Part shown: piece after piece, positions 1 through 9,067 of the stretch
Numbering within the stretch: the stretch's first letter is position 1
Layout: each line of letters opens with the position of its first letter
Assembly (NCBI RefSeq): GCF_020880975.1
Contig: NZ_JAJIWP010000004.1
Span: 124,001-188,000 of the forward strand
Direction: 5' to 3'
DNA: 64,000 nucleotides
Source of the DNA: Mucilaginibacter sp. UR6-1
Lineage (GTDB): Bacteria; Bacteroidota; Bacteroidia; Sphingobacteriales; Sphingobacteriaceae
Position numbers and translations under genes: made by a program
The notes under the pieces: model-generated
Told to the model about the DNA's origin: nothing
Database searches by the model: none
What the model saw: the letters and a program-made list of their open reading frames with translations, nothing else

Positions 1-81
1 ACGCTAATATGCTGTTTTTTGCCTTGCGGTAACATAAAACATTTAATATGCCGTTAATTTGCAGAAACAATTCAACATCCC

Positions 82-570
82 ATGAGGAAAACACTATTAC
101 TTATTATTTCAGCATTTACATTATTATTTATTGCTAACACTGCCAAAGCACAGGATTACAATACAGCCGTTGGCGCTAAATTCGGCGGGTACGAGAATGG
201 CATCTCTGTAAAGCATTTTACTAACGAAAGCACGGCGCTTGAGGGCATATTAGGTTTCAGGAGAGGCGGGGTAGTGATAACCGGTTTATATGAAATACAC
301 CAGCCTGCGTTTAATACCGACAATCTTAAATTTTACTATGGCTTTGGCGCGCATGCCGGTTCGGTTGGCGCGGGCAAGTACAAAAAACTTGGGGGCGATG
401 AAGTTTTTGAGGACAGCAAGCTGCTGATAGGCGCGGATGGTGTATTGGGTTTAGAGTATGTTATCCCTAACTCACCCATAGGTATAAGCCTTGACCTTAA
501 CCCCCGCGTTGAGCTGGCAGGGCCATTTTTTGACCTTGCCCCGGGCCTCGGTATTAAATATACTTTTTAG
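82..570 (+). CDS. Small exported beta-strand-rich protein, probably outer-membrane barrel
   Basis: This 162-residue protein begins with a clear signal peptide: a short basic start, a hydrophobic run, and a cleavage-like TAKAQ ending near residue 24. The mature part alternates polar and hydrophobic residues, is rich in Gly and Tyr (FYYGFGAHAG near the middle) and ends in Phe (GIKYTF), as small outer-membrane beta-barrels do. I do not recognise a specific family. It converges with the S8 peptidase gene: the two coding ends overlap by 4 bases. No operon partner is visible on this side because the window starts just upstream. Export is well supported; the barrel assignment is inference. Confidence 0.7.
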   Translation: MRKTLLLIISAFTLLFIANTAKAQDYNTAVGAKFGGYENGISVKHFTNESTALEGILGFRRGGVVITGLYEIHQPAFNTDNLKFYYGFGAHAGSVGAGKYKKLGGDEVFEDSKLLIGADGVLGLEYVIPNSPIGISLDLNPRVELAGPFFDLAPGLGIKYTF

Positions 571-2606
571 TTAGACCGTACTACTAACACTTTTCTTGAT
601 TCAACCTGGCTTCCGGCTATTAACCTTAATACATAGGTGCCCGAGGCCAGGTTTGTTACCCCTATCTGGGTATTAAAATTACCCGCCTGTACGGTGCGGC
701 TGTTATCATAAACTATCCGGCCGCCAATATCTATCAGTTGTATACGTACGGTTCCTGCCGTTTTAATGTTCAGCATGGCATTTATGTATTCACTTGCCGG
801 TACAGGATATACGGTAAGGCCCTCGCCGGGAGTTGTTGTACTGGTTTGCGTAATACGTCCGCCTGATATGATAAGGGAGTAATCCTGCCTGCCTGTACGT
901 AATATACCTTTGTTAGATATGGAAACAGTGTACGTTTCGCCATTTATGGCCGATGGAATATAAACCTGCTCAACATTATCAACCACATTATCGCCGCGTG
1001 TGGCTATTGATGATGGGTTTGCCGGATCAAGCACCCAGGGGTTAACAACACCGGTTGCACTGCTGCTGATGCGCACATCCAGATCGTTAACTAATTTAGG
1101 AGTACGCTCATTTAACGTACCCACGGCAGCTACGGTACCTTCACGGTCCGTCCAGGATATGGTTGCCCATAAGGGGCCATTGCTGTTGGCTGTTATGGTA
1201 TAACTTTCAACCTGCGCCTGTTGCAGCGTGCTTTCATGTATATAAGTATTTGTACCATTTGTAGTGATGGTTTGCGCGGCCTTACGCATATCAAGTACAC
1301 CCCAGCCATAAATATAATCGGGGCCGGCGTTACCCGCATCAAAAGCGGTATGGCACACCAGGCCTTTAAGGGTAGCTGCACGCATAACACTATCGTTATG
1401 TAATTGCGCGTAGTACTCCTGCAGTAAAAATATTGAACCCGACACGTTTGGCGATGCCATTGATGTGCCCGACAGTGTGCTATAAAAATTAGGCCCTGAT
1501 GCCGAGGTTGATAATACACTTGAGCCCATACCCATAATATCGGGCTTTACACGGCCATCATCAGTAGGGCCCCAACTGCTAAAGCTTGACACCTGCACCC
1601 CGGCAGCCGTTTGCGGGCCGTTCGGTAATTGATTTACCGAGCCTACTGTAAGTATATTTTTGGCGTTGCCCGTTGTTGATATTACATCAAAAGCTTCGTT
1701 ACTGCTGATGCTGGCGGGGCGGGGCCCTTTTTCAACTATGGTTTGATCGGTGCGGCTTTCATAACCATAGTAGGTTGAGCCTATTGATGGCCCGGTATAG
1801 GCGTGGCTGTTACCGGCCGACTCAACAATTAAATAATAAGGCGCTTCAAAAGCTATCTTGTCCCACGCCTGTGCGCGTTCGTCATAAAAACCAAAAAGGT
1901 AATCCTCGTCATCGCCGGGCAGGCCATACCATGTCCAGCGGCCACCATCAAAATCCCAACCGGCAATATCACCGTATGAGTGATTTGATACCAGCAATCC
2001 GGCGGCGTTGCTGCCTATCTCGGCAACATCATTATCAAAATCGAACGATTGCAGGGTATTCATACCAAAAGCCATACCCTTTGCTACCGGGTTTATACCG
2101 CGTGCTATCATGGTACCTGCAACGTGCGTGGTATGCTCAATAGCCCCGGTTTGATTAACTCCTAAAGTAATGGTTTTGCCCGCAAACTCCTGGTGATCGC
2201 GGTAAACGGTGCCACCATCCCAAATGGCTAATTTGTTTGCAAGTATGGTACCCGTGCCTGATAGATCAAGCTGTAACTCACCGCCGGGCTGCACGGCATT
2301 GGTACGTGTAGCTGCAGCAGCTTCAGTATTACTGGTACGTAAAAAACGCGGGAAGCCTAAACTGTTTACCCCTTGCAAAGCTATCACCCTGCCGCCTGTG
2401 GTAATTTTACGGGTTACCCAGTTTTTTGACGGAGCCAAAGCCAAAGCCCTTTGCTTACCGGCAGCAAATGATGCCGAAAGTTGTTTAGAAAAACTTTCGA
2501 GGTTTTTTTTCTGAACATCATTTACCAGGTTGCGTTGTGCCAATGCCTCACCAGCAAATAAAACGGATAAAAAGCAATATACAATTGCCGGTAAAAGGCG
2601 TTTCAT
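567..2606 (-). CDS. Secreted S8 (subtilisin-like) serine peptidase with type IX secretion C-terminal domain
   Basis: A 679-residue secreted endopeptidase. The signal peptide ends near residue 24 (GEALAQ). The subtilase triad is visible: Asp130 in LAIWDGG, His158 in HTTHVAGT and Ser382 in GTSMASPN. The oxyanion Asn lies in ESAGNSH near residue 266. The core is followed by a beta-sandwich region, then a C-terminal domain of about 80 residues starting at VYPVPASEY with GTYVLRL near the end, which is the type A sorting domain of the type IX secretion system. The protein is therefore expected to cross the outer membrane and be released or anchored. It is transcribed alone, and the helicase terminator lies upstream of it. 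Confidence 0.93.
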   Translation of the reverse strand: MKRLLPAIVYCFLSVLFAGEALAQRNLVNDVQKKNLESFSKQLSASFAAGKQRALALAPSKNWVTRKITTGGRVIALQGVNSLGFPRFLRTSNTEAAAATRTNAVQPGGELQLDLSGTGTILANKLAIWDGGTVYRDHQEFAGKTITLGVNQTGAIEHTTHVAGTMIARGINPVAKGMAFGMNTLQSFDFDNDVAEIGSNAAGLLVSNHSYGDIAGWDFDGGRWTWYGLPGDDEDYLFGFYDERAQAWDKIAFEAPYYLIVESAGNSHAYTGPSIGSTYYGYESRTDQTIVEKGPRPASISSNEAFDVISTTGNAKNILTVGSVNQLPNGPQTAAGVQVSSFSSWGPTDDGRVKPDIMGMGSSVLSTSASGPNFYSTLSGTSMASPNVSGSIFLLQEYYAQLHNDSVMRAATLKGLVCHTAFDAGNAGPDYIYGWGVLDMRKAAQTITTNGTNTYIHESTLQQAQVESYTITANSNGPLWATISWTDREGTVAAVGTLNERTPKLVNDLDVRISSSATGVVNPWVLDPANPSSIATRGDNVVDNVEQVYIPSAINGETYTVSISNKGILRTGRQDYSLIISGGRITQTSTTTPGEGLTVYPVPASEYINAMLNIKTAGTVRIQLIDIGGRIVYDNSRTVQAGNFNTQIGVTNLASGTYVLRLIAGSQVESRKVLVVRSN

Positions 2607-2669
2607 GCAGAGATACCGATCTTTTTAATTGATTAAAAAACAGTTATGAATACTTTTGCAATTTAAATG

Positions 2670-2698
2670 AAAATATAGAATATTATTTACTCTAACAA
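2670..2698 (-). promoter_or_regulatory. Candidate Bacteroidota promoter for the S8 peptidase
   Basis: On the minus strand TTG (2696-2698) and TATATTTT (2670-2677) are 18 bases apart. This is one mismatch from the phylum consensus TTG...TAnnTTTG and lies about 64 bases upstream of the start codon. It was called by eye only. Confidence 0.4.
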
Positions 2699-2711
2699 TA
2701 ATTTAATAACC

Positions 2712-2751
2712 CTTAAAAAAACAAAGCCCCTTCGCGTAAGCGAAAGGGCTT
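2712..2751 (-). terminator. Rho-independent terminator after the DEAD-box helicase gene
   Basis: A 12-bp stem with one mismatch (arms 2724-2735 and 2740-2751, loop GTAA) is followed on the minus strand by a T-rich run with one interruption (2712-2722). It sits about 75 bases beyond the helicase stop codon and separates that gene from the S8 peptidase. Confidence 0.8.
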
Positions 2752-2826
2752 GTTAAACTAAACCAACTAAAAACTCTGCTCACTCACTTTACTAACTGAG
2801 CAGTTATATCTTATTTATTAAGAATA

Positions 2827-4629
2827 TTAAAAACGCTTACGGCGTTCGGTACGGTCTTCACGGCGTTTGCCTGAGAAATCGCGGAAACCACCGCCATTTC
2901 TTGAACCGCCACCGCCTTCACGACGCTCGCCACCGCGCTCGCGGAAACCGCCTTCGCGTTTTTTGTAGCCTGAGCCACCGCCGCCACGACGTTCGCCACC
3001 GCCATCGCCTGATATCTCGATACGTACCTGACGACCGTTAAAGTCAACGCTTTTAAATCCTTCAAATACTTTATCAACATCGTCATTACTCACTTCAAAA
3101 AATGAGTAAACACCTTTAACATCGATCTTACCTACAGTGCGGCCGCTTATTTTGGTGTTGTTACAGATGTAACCTAAAAGGTCGCCACGGTTAAACTCAT
3201 CTACCGAGCCCAGGTTAATGAACAAACGGGTAAAGTCTGAACGCATACCGGTACGGTTAAAGCGGTCGCCTTGCGCGCCATCTCTTGCCGGCCTGTCTTC
3301 AAACGCAGCGTTAAGGTCAGGCGCATTTTTGTAGTAATCCAAAAAGCGGTTAAACTCTAACGAAGCAAAACGTTTGATGATATCTTCTTTGCTCAGATCT
3401 TCAAACTCAGCCATAATGCGCGGAATGTACTGCTCAATTTGCTGCTCATTCACTTCAACATTATGTACTTTATGTACCAGGGCAAATAATTGTTTTTCGC
3501 AAACATCAAAACCTGTTGGTATTTCAGCTTTAATAAACTTTTTACCAATAACACGTTCAATCTGGCGAATTTTACCAAGTTCTTTACCGTGTATAATAGC
3601 GATAGATACACCTGTTTTACCGGCACGTGCTGTACGGCCGCTACGGTGAGTGTAGTTTTCTATTTCATCAGGCAATGAGTAGTTAATAACGTGTGTAACA
3701 TCATTAACATCAATACCACGCGCGGCAACGTCAGTAGCAATTAATAATTGCAGGCTGCGCTCGCGGTAGCGTTTCATTACCTTATCACGCTGCTGCTGCG
3801 AAAGGTCGCCGTGTAAAGAGTCGGCATTGTAACCGTCTTTAATAAGCGCTTCGGCAATTTCCTGTGTTTCAATTTTGGTACGGCAAAATACGATACCGAA
3901 AATCTCAGGGTTAAAATCAACAATGCGTTTAAATGCGGCATATTTATCACGTGCACGCACTACATAATACTCATGCTCAATGTTGGCATTACCGGTATTT
4001 TTGGTACCCATGGTAAGCTCGAACGGATCGGTCATGTATTTTTTTGCAATCCTTCTAACTTCAGAAGGCATGGTTGCTGAAAACAGCCATGTTTTTTTAT
4101 CGTCCGGCGTGGTCGATAATATACTGTCAATGTCTTCCTGAAAGCCCATATTGAGCATTTCATCAGCTTCATCCAGCACTACATATTTAACCTGCGAAAA
4201 ATCAATCGCCTTACGGTTAATAATGTCAAGCATACGGCCAGGCGTGGCAACAACAATCTGCACACCGCGTTTAATCTGACGTAATTGATCAGAAATACTT
4301 GCACCGCCATAAACAGCTACCACATTAACGTTTTTAACGTTTTTTGCGTAGTTCTTAATGTCGTTAGTAATTTGTAAACAAAGCTCGCGAGTTGGGCATA
4401 AAACAAGCGCTTGCGGATAGTTTTCGTCGAAGTCCAGTAACTCTAATAATGGCAAGCCAAAAGCAGCAGTTTTACCGGTCCCGGTTTGGGCTAATCCGAC
4501 AAAATCGTTGCTGCCTGTTAACAATACCGGAATTGACTGTTCCTGGATTGGCGTAGGATTTTCAAATCCTAACTCAGTGATGGCATTAACAATATCATGA
4601 CGGATTCCCAGTTGAATAAATGGGTTCAT
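2827..4629 (-). CDS. DEAD-box ATP-dependent RNA helicase with DbpA-type RNA-binding domain
   Basis: A cytoplasmic RNA helicase of about 600 residues. The two RecA domains carry the Q motif (PTPIQEQSI), motif I AQTGTGKT, motif II DEAD, motif III SAT, and motifs V and VI (ARGIDV, HRSGRTAR). After about residue 465 there is a DbpA-like RNA-binding domain (RLFINLGSVDEFNRG ... VRIEISG), followed by a basic, Gly/Arg-rich tail. This is the usual bacteroidotal DeaD/CsdA-like layout for ribosome assembly or cold adaptation. I chose the start at 4629 (MNPFIQLG): an in-frame ATG at 4695 falls inside an inverted repeat and would add 22 residues not typical of the family. The exact RNA substrate cannot be read from the sequence. 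Confidence 0.93.
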   Translation of the reverse strand: MNPFIQLGIRHDIVNAITELGFENPTPIQEQSIPVLLTGSNDFVGLAQTGTGKTAAFGLPLLELLDFDENYPQALVLCPTRELCLQITNDIKNYAKNVKNVNVVAVYGGASISDQLRQIKRGVQIVVATPGRMLDIINRKAIDFSQVKYVVLDEADEMLNMGFQEDIDSILSTTPDDKKTWLFSATMPSEVRRIAKKYMTDPFELTMGTKNTGNANIEHEYYVVRARDKYAAFKRIVDFNPEIFGIVFCRTKIETQEIAEALIKDGYNADSLHGDLSQQQRDKVMKRYRERSLQLLIATDVAARGIDVNDVTHVINYSLPDEIENYTHRSGRTARAGKTGVSIAIIHGKELGKIRQIERVIGKKFIKAEIPTGFDVCEKQLFALVHKVHNVEVNEQQIEQYIPRIMAEFEDLSKEDIIKRFASLEFNRFLDYYKNAPDLNAAFEDRPARDGAQGDRFNRTGMRSDFTRLFINLGSVDEFNRGDLLGYICNNTKISGRTVGKIDVKGVYSFFEVSNDDVDKVFEGFKSVDFNGRQVRIEISGDGGGERRGGGGSGYKKREGGFRERGGERREGGGGSRNGGGFRDFSGKRREDRTERRKRF

Positions 4630-4687
4630 GAATTTAAATAACGTACTTGGCGACATTGCCAAATCGGGCGCAAAGGTATAAATAAAA

Positions 4688-4733
4688 ATTGTCATTTCAA
4701 ACCCCTATTTTTAATTGAGTTCGAAATGACAAT
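4688..4733 (-). repeat. Inverted repeat in the helicase leader
   Basis: Perfect 11-bp arms (4688-4698 and 4723-4733) enclose a 24-base loop just upstream of the helicase start. The ends TGTCATTTC/GAAATGACA match the ends of the larger palindromes at 26801 and 51567, so this may be a worn copy of that family. In RNA it could form a hairpin in the 5' leader. Confidence 0.6.
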
Positions 4734-4757
4734 GTTACAGCTTAAAAAACGCTGCTT

Positions 4758-5705
4758 TTATTTTATTTTCCTCAAATTCAGCAACATATCTTCAACCATC
4801 TTAGGCAGGTCAAATTCAGCTTTCCAGCCCCAGTCTTTTTGAGCCTGGCTATCGTCAATAGATTTTGGCCAGCTATCGGCAATGGCCTGGCGCGGGTCGT
4901 TTTCTGAATAGGACAATTTAAAGTCCGGAATATGTTTTTTGATCTCTGTATTCAACTGCTCGGGCGTAAAGCTAATACCGGCCAGGTTGTATGATGACCG
5001 GATGGTCAGGTTCTCCGCCGGGGCATCCATTAAACTGATGGTTGCGCGGATGGCATCATCCATGTGCATCATAGGTAATTCGGTACCTGCTGACAGGAAG
5101 CTTTGGTACTCACCTTTGGCCAATGCCTCGTGAAAGATATGTACGGCATAATCGGTAGTGCCACCGCCCGGCGCGGCTTTCCAGCCTATTAGCCCAGGGT
5201 AACGGATACTGCGCACATCCAATCTGTATTTTTCAAAATAATACTCGCACCAGCGCTCACCGGCCAGCTTGCTAAAGCCGTAAACACTGTTCGGGTCCAT
5301 TACGCAATATTGCGGTGTATTCTGTTTAGGCGAATGAGGACCGAATACAGCGATGGAGCTTGGCCAAAATACTTTGGCTACCTTGAATTCAACAGCAAGG
5401 TCAAGCACATTCAACAAACCGTTCATGTTCAGGTCCCAGGCCAGCTTAGGTTTTTGCTCGCCTATGGCCGAAAGTATAGCGGCTAATAAATAAACCTGGG
5501 TTGGTTTATACTTTTCAAATATGGCGCGTACGGCGGCTGCATCTGTAACGCTTGCCTGCTCAAAGGGGCCACTGCTGCCGGCATTCTTTGGCGCGTGAAG
5601 GTCAGATGCTACAACCTGGCTATTGCCATGCTTAGCGCGTAAAGCAGTTACCAGTTCGGTGCCAATTTGCCCATTGGCGCCGATAACTAAAATCATTTCG
5701 GTCAT
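4758..5705 (-). CDS. tdh: SDR-family L-threonine 3-dehydrogenase-like NAD-dependent dehydrogenase
   Basis: A 315-residue extended short-chain dehydrogenase. The Rossmann motif GANGQIG sits at residues 9-15. The catalytic YGFSK supplies Tyr and Lys, and it is followed by AGERWCEYY and RSIRYPGLI. These, with PGGGTTDYAVHIF and the C-terminal IADSWPKSIDDSQAQKDWGW, match from memory the short-chain type of L-threonine 3-dehydrogenase known from Flavobacterium and Cytophaga. That enzyme oxidises L-threonine to 2-amino-3-ketobutyrate with NAD+. It is read divergently from asd, and a joint threonine/aspartate-family link is possible but unproven. An unassigned NAD-dependent epimerase is the alternative. 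Confidence 0.82.
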   Translation of the reverse strand: MTEMILVIGANGQIGTELVTALRAKHGNSQVVASDLHAPKNAGSSGPFEQASVTDAAAVRAIFEKYKPTQVYLLAAILSAIGEQKPKLAWDLNMNGLLNVLDLAVEFKVAKVFWPSSIAVFGPHSPKQNTPQYCVMDPNSVYGFSKLAGERWCEYYFEKYRLDVRSIRYPGLIGWKAAPGGGTTDYAVHIFHEALAKGEYQSFLSAGTELPMMHMDDAIRATISLMDAPAENLTIRSSYNLAGISFTPEQLNTEIKKHIPDFKLSYSENDPRQAIADSWPKSIDDSQAQKDWGWKAEFDLPKMVEDMLLNLRKIK

Positions 5706-5918
5706 CAGTTGTTAATATGCCGCAAATGTAAAAAATAGAATTGTGATAACATTGGTAAAACGTATTATCAAATGTTATTATCCAAACAATCAGCATATCT
5801 GAGTTTTTTTGCTGATATTTGAATTTGTTAACTGACCCAGTTACATTAATTTATTCAACAAACAGAAGATGTTGTGTTGCATCCATATCATCTTCACAAA
5901 AACAATTTTTTAAAAACA

Positions 5919-6926
5919 ATGAAAGTCGCAGTAGTAGGTGCCACAGGCTTGGTAGGCACTAAAATGTTGCAGGTTCTTGATGAACGCAACTTCCCGGTAA
6001 CAGAATTAATCCCCGTAGCTTCAGAAAAAAGTGTTGGTAAAGAGATCACTTTTAAGGGTAAGCAGTATAAGGTGGTTTCTGTTGAGGATGCGATTAAACA
6101 GAAGCCGGATCTTGCTTTATTTTCAGCAGGCGGCAGCACATCACTGGCTCAGGCTCCTTTATTTGCCGAGGCCGGTATTACGGTAGTTGATAATTCATCA
6201 GCATGGCGTATGGACCCCACCAAAAAGCTGGTTGTGCCCGAAGTAAACGCCGATACGTTGACCGCTGAGGATAAAATTATAGCCAACCCGAATTGCTCAA
6301 CCATACAAATGGTGGTGGCCTTAAAACCACTGCACGATAAATATAAAATTAAACGCGTGGTAGTATCAACCTACCAATCGGTAACCGGTACAGGCGTTAA
6401 GGCGGTTGACCAGTTATTCAACGAGCGTAATGGCGTTGAAGGCCCGATGGCATACCCGTATACTATCGACCTGAACGTGATCCCGCAGATTGACGTGTTC
6501 ACCGAGAACGGTTATACCAAAGAGGAAATGAAAATGATCCTCGAAACTAAAAAGATAATGGGCGATGACAGCATTAAGGTAACTGCTACCACGGTGCGCA
6601 TCCCGGTTATGGGCGGTCACTCGGAATCAGTAAACATTGAGTTTGTGCATGATTTTGACCTGGCCGAAGTACGTGAGCTATTAGCCGCTGCACCCGGTGT
6701 GGTTGTGGTTGATGATACCGCAAACCTGAAATACCCGATGCCGCTTGACGCGCACGATAAGGACGAGGTATTTGTAGGCCGCATCCGCCGTGATGAAACG
6801 CAGGACAATACACTGAACTGCTGGATAGTGTCAGACAATCTGCGTAAAGGCGCTGCTACCAATGCTGTGCAAATAGCGGAGTATCTGGCTGCTAAGAATT
6901 TGATAGGACAGGGTGTAGAGGCGTAA
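5919..6926 (+). CDS. asd: Aspartate-semialdehyde dehydrogenase
   Basis: A 335-residue cytoplasmic enzyme that reduces beta-aspartyl phosphate to aspartate semialdehyde with NADPH, the branch point for lysine/diaminopimelate, threonine and methionine. The dinucleotide motif GATGLVG is at residues 7-13, the active-site Cys is Cys126 in ANPNCSTIQ, and the catalytic His lies in MGGHSES. The start at 5919 (MKVAVVGATG) fits family N-termini; the reading frame is open 15 codons further upstream but that extension is not family-like. A promoter-like GATATTTG lies at 5814-5821 in the 213-base divergent gap shared with the tdh-like gene, beside an inverted repeat (ATCAGCA ... TGCTGAT). Confidence 0.96.
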   Translation: MKVAVVGATGLVGTKMLQVLDERNFPVTELIPVASEKSVGKEITFKGKQYKVVSVEDAIKQKPDLALFSAGGSTSLAQAPLFAEAGITVVDNSSAWRMDPTKKLVVPEVNADTLTAEDKIIANPNCSTIQMVVALKPLHDKYKIKRVVVSTYQSVTGTGVKAVDQLFNERNGVEGPMAYPYTIDLNVIPQIDVFTENGYTKEEMKMILETKKIMGDDSIKVTATTVRIPVMGGHSESVNIEFVHDFDLAEVRELLAAAPGVVVVDDTANLKYPMPLDAHDKDEVFVGRIRRDETQDNTLNCWIVSDNLRKGAATNAVQIAEYLAAKNLIGQGVEA

Positions 6927-6937
6927 AACCCTCTAAA

Positions 6938-6954
6938 TCTCCCCGAAGGGGAGA
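6938..6954. repeat. GC-rich palindrome (CTCCCC/GGGGAG family) after asd
   Basis: Arms of 7 bases (TCTCCCC and GGGGAGA) flank GAA, 12 bases after the asd stop. It is the simplest copy of a dispersed repeat family seen many times in this window. Confidence 0.7.
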
Positions 6955-6968
6955 CTTGAAAATAAATG

Positions 6969-6998
6969 AAAGGGATAGCCGGTTGGTTATCCCTTTTT
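6969..6998 (+). terminator. Rho-independent terminator of asd
   Basis: The stem AAGGGATAGCC/GGTTATCCCTT (about 6970-6995) is followed by a T-run to 6998. It ends just before the convergent small membrane gene. Confidence 0.8.
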
Positions 6999-7000
6999 TA

Positions 7001-7183
7001 TTACTCACCTGTTTTACGCTTGCCTAACCAGCGTACCAGTAAATGGTACAAACCTACAAACAGTATACCCGCTATTACGCTTTTAATGAAGGCTACCGAG
7101 AACTGCTGATTGAATATTACCATATAAACACCTGCCATAATTGCGGTGTAAATAATAAACATGATGATGTATTGCTTCGTCAT
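7001..7183 (-). CDS. Small two-helix membrane protein, unknown function
   Basis: A 60-residue protein with two hydrophobic segments (about residues 5-25 and 30-50) and a basic tail (RWLGKRKTGE), so probably an inner-membrane protein with a cytoplasmic C-terminus. I recognise no family. It stands alone between the asd terminator and the divergent PfpI-family gene, with a 113-base gap upstream. The clean hydrophobic profile and positive-inside tail favour a real gene over chance, but homologues would be needed to be certain. Confidence 0.55.
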   Translation of the reverse strand: MTKQYIIMFIIYTAIMAGVYMVIFNQQFSVAFIKSVIAGILFVGLYHLLVRWLGKRKTGE

Positions 7184-7296
7184 AAACCAATAGTTTTGGG
7201 AGCGGCCAATTTAATAAAGTTTAAAACTATTATCGCCCTTTGCCTGTAATTATTGTAGTTAATTTAGTTTAATAAAAATTAAAAAATACAAACATT

Positions 7297-7860
7297 ATGG
7301 CAAAGTTAAGCAATCGTAAGGTGGCTATCCTTACCGAAGAAGGTTTTGAGCAGGTGGAGTTAACCAGCCCTAAAGAAGCATTGGAGGCAGCAGGTGCCAC
7401 AGTGCATATCATATCGCCAAAAAGCGGCAAAATAAAAGCATGGAACCATACCGACTGGGGTATTGAGGTAGAGGTTGACGTTGAACTGAGCAAGGCCAGT
7501 CCGGATGATTATGACGCGCTGGTATTACCCGGCGGCGTATTAAACCCCGACAAACTACGCCTGAACAAAGAGGCTGTGGCCTTTGCTTCGGCGTTTTTGG
7601 ATGAAGGAAAACCGGTGGCAGCCATTTGCCACGGCCCGCAATTACTGATTGAAACAGGCATGATAAAAGGCCGCACGCTTACCTCATATCCATCATTGGA
7701 AACTGATTTAAAGAATGCAGGTGCCGAATGGGTAGACCAGGAAGTAGTTACAGACAAAGGTTTAGTAACCAGCCGCACACCTGACGACCTGGAAGCCTTT
7801 AACCGCAAAACCATTGAGGAAATAGCCGAGGGCATACATGAAGATGCTATCCAAAGCTAA
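7297..7860 (+). CDS. DJ-1/PfpI family glutamine-amidotransferase-like protein
   Basis: A 187-residue protein of the PfpI/YhbO branch. It has KVAILTEEGFEQVEL near the N-terminus, LVLPGGV, and the nucleophile elbow AAICHGPQLL with the reactive Cys followed by His. E. coli relatives (YhbO, YajL) have been described as glyoxalase or deglycase-type stress proteins, and archaeal PfpI as a peptidase; which activity applies here is unknown. It has its own promoter-like pair, TTTG at 7239-7242 and TAATTTAG at 7260-7267 (17 bases apart), and ends at a strong bidirectional terminator. Full length and cytoplasmic. Confidence 0.9.
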   Translation: MAKLSNRKVAILTEEGFEQVELTSPKEALEAAGATVHIISPKSGKIKAWNHTDWGIEVEVDVELSKASPDDYDALVLPGGVLNPDKLRLNKEAVAFASAFLDEGKPVAAICHGPQLLIETGMIKGRTLTSYPSLETDLKNAGAEWVDQEVVTDKGLVTSRTPDDLEAFNRKTIEEIAEGIHEDAIQS

Positions 7861-7880
7861 CAAACATCCGCACGTTAAGT

Positions 7881-7915
7881 AAACAAAAGGGGCGCAAATT
7901 GCGCCCCTTTTGTTT
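7881..7915. terminator. Bidirectional terminator between convergent genes
   Basis: A perfect 15-bp stem (AAACAAAAGGGGCGC, then its complement at 7901-7915) with a 5-base loop. It has A/T-rich flanks on both sides, so it can serve the PfpI-family gene and the DUF2157 gene alike. Confidence 0.85.
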
Positions 7916-8987
7916 ATGCGTTTATCACACCATCATGATTACTATCCTTAGCACTTCGGATATTCCAAATGCGTTCGGCTTTACGGCCGATAAACCAAAA
8001 CGAAAGAGCCAGGATGGTAAAGAATATGGTATGGTCAATATGATCCCACAAGTACTCAACATATTTGGTATAGATGAATATCAGCAAAAAGGTAATACCA
8101 AATTCGCGGGCTATGGCATCCTTTGTTTTAAGGCCCAGCCATAAAAAGCAGCCCGCTACAGCGGCCGATATTATACCCCAGTAATACAAACTGATCTGCT
8201 TGATCTGGTACCAGGCATCCACACTGCCGTAATTGCCAAATATGCTTAGCATCCACAAGGATAAAAATAAGTACAGCAGGCCCACTACGTAGGTGAGTTC
8301 CCAAAACCGCTCGAACCATTTTTTTGAGCGAAGCAGGTAAACTACGGATACCAGCACTATTCCAAAAACTACAAAGCGCAGCGGGTAGTTCATGCCTAAA
8401 AAGTAATTGGCCCACCGGGTTTGGTAGCCTGTTTCGGTACCGAACCAGCTACCCAGCGAGATAAGCGCGAACAACCATATCAGGCTGGAATCCATACGCC
8501 AGGCCAAAAAGCCATATACAAATACCGAAAGCAGAAAGAGCAGCGAATAATGCCCCGATCCGTTATCAAAACTTTTGCCCAGGTAGGCTATACAACATGC
8601 CGTAAAAAGCACGCCTGTAAATATCAGTGCCTCGTTACTAAAAACCTGTTCGGGAAATAAACGTTCGCGCTTGCGGCCCTGGTAATAAAATATGGCGGCG
8701 GCTACACCGGCAATAATGCTGATTACAATATCGGGCGTATAATATAGTTGCTGCAGCCACTCAATAACCGCATCATTTATTATAAGCGACCCAATGGCGA
8801 TAACACCACAGGCCAACGCTATCCAAAAGGAATATTTGGCAAGGCGCATCCAGTCAAAACCCTTAACCTCGTATGATGAACGGAGCTTTTGGGCGTAGGT
8901 ATTATCCAGCAGGCCTTCTTTTTCCCAATGAGAGATGGTGCTGTTCAGAAACTCACTTTCCTGTTTATCGAGATTTAACTTGGGCAT
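7914..8987 (-). CDS. DUF2157 family multi-helix membrane protein
   Basis: A 357-residue protein whose first 45 residues are soluble and helical (TISHWEKEGLLDNTYAQKL), followed by a series of about ten hydrophobic segments. This matches the DUF2157 family, predicted inner-membrane proteins without a known activity. The C-terminus ends in a short polar tail containing DSNHDGVIN, which resembles a calcium-binding DxNxDG loop. The stop codon lies in the right edge of the bidirectional terminator. Its neighbours (PfpI protein, ribF) give no functional hint. Confidence 0.8.
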   Translation of the reverse strand: MPKLNLDKQESEFLNSTISHWEKEGLLDNTYAQKLRSSYEVKGFDWMRLAKYSFWIALACGVIAIGSLIINDAVIEWLQQLYYTPDIVISIIAGVAAAIFYYQGRKRERLFPEQVFSNEALIFTGVLFTACCIAYLGKSFDNGSGHYSLLFLLSVFVYGFLAWRMDSSLIWLFALISLGSWFGTETGYQTRWANYFLGMNYPLRFVVFGIVLVSVVYLLRSKKWFERFWELTYVVGLLYLFLSLWMLSIFGNYGSVDAWYQIKQISLYYWGIISAAVAGCFLWLGLKTKDAIAREFGITFLLIFIYTKYVEYLWDHIDHTIFFTILALSFWFIGRKAERIWNIRSAKDSNHDGVINA

Positions 8988-9067
8988 TGTTTTTTATTTC
9001 AACATACCGGCTTTACATTGGCCATCATGTTAAATGTATTATAAAATTAATTAATATGCAACTGCTT

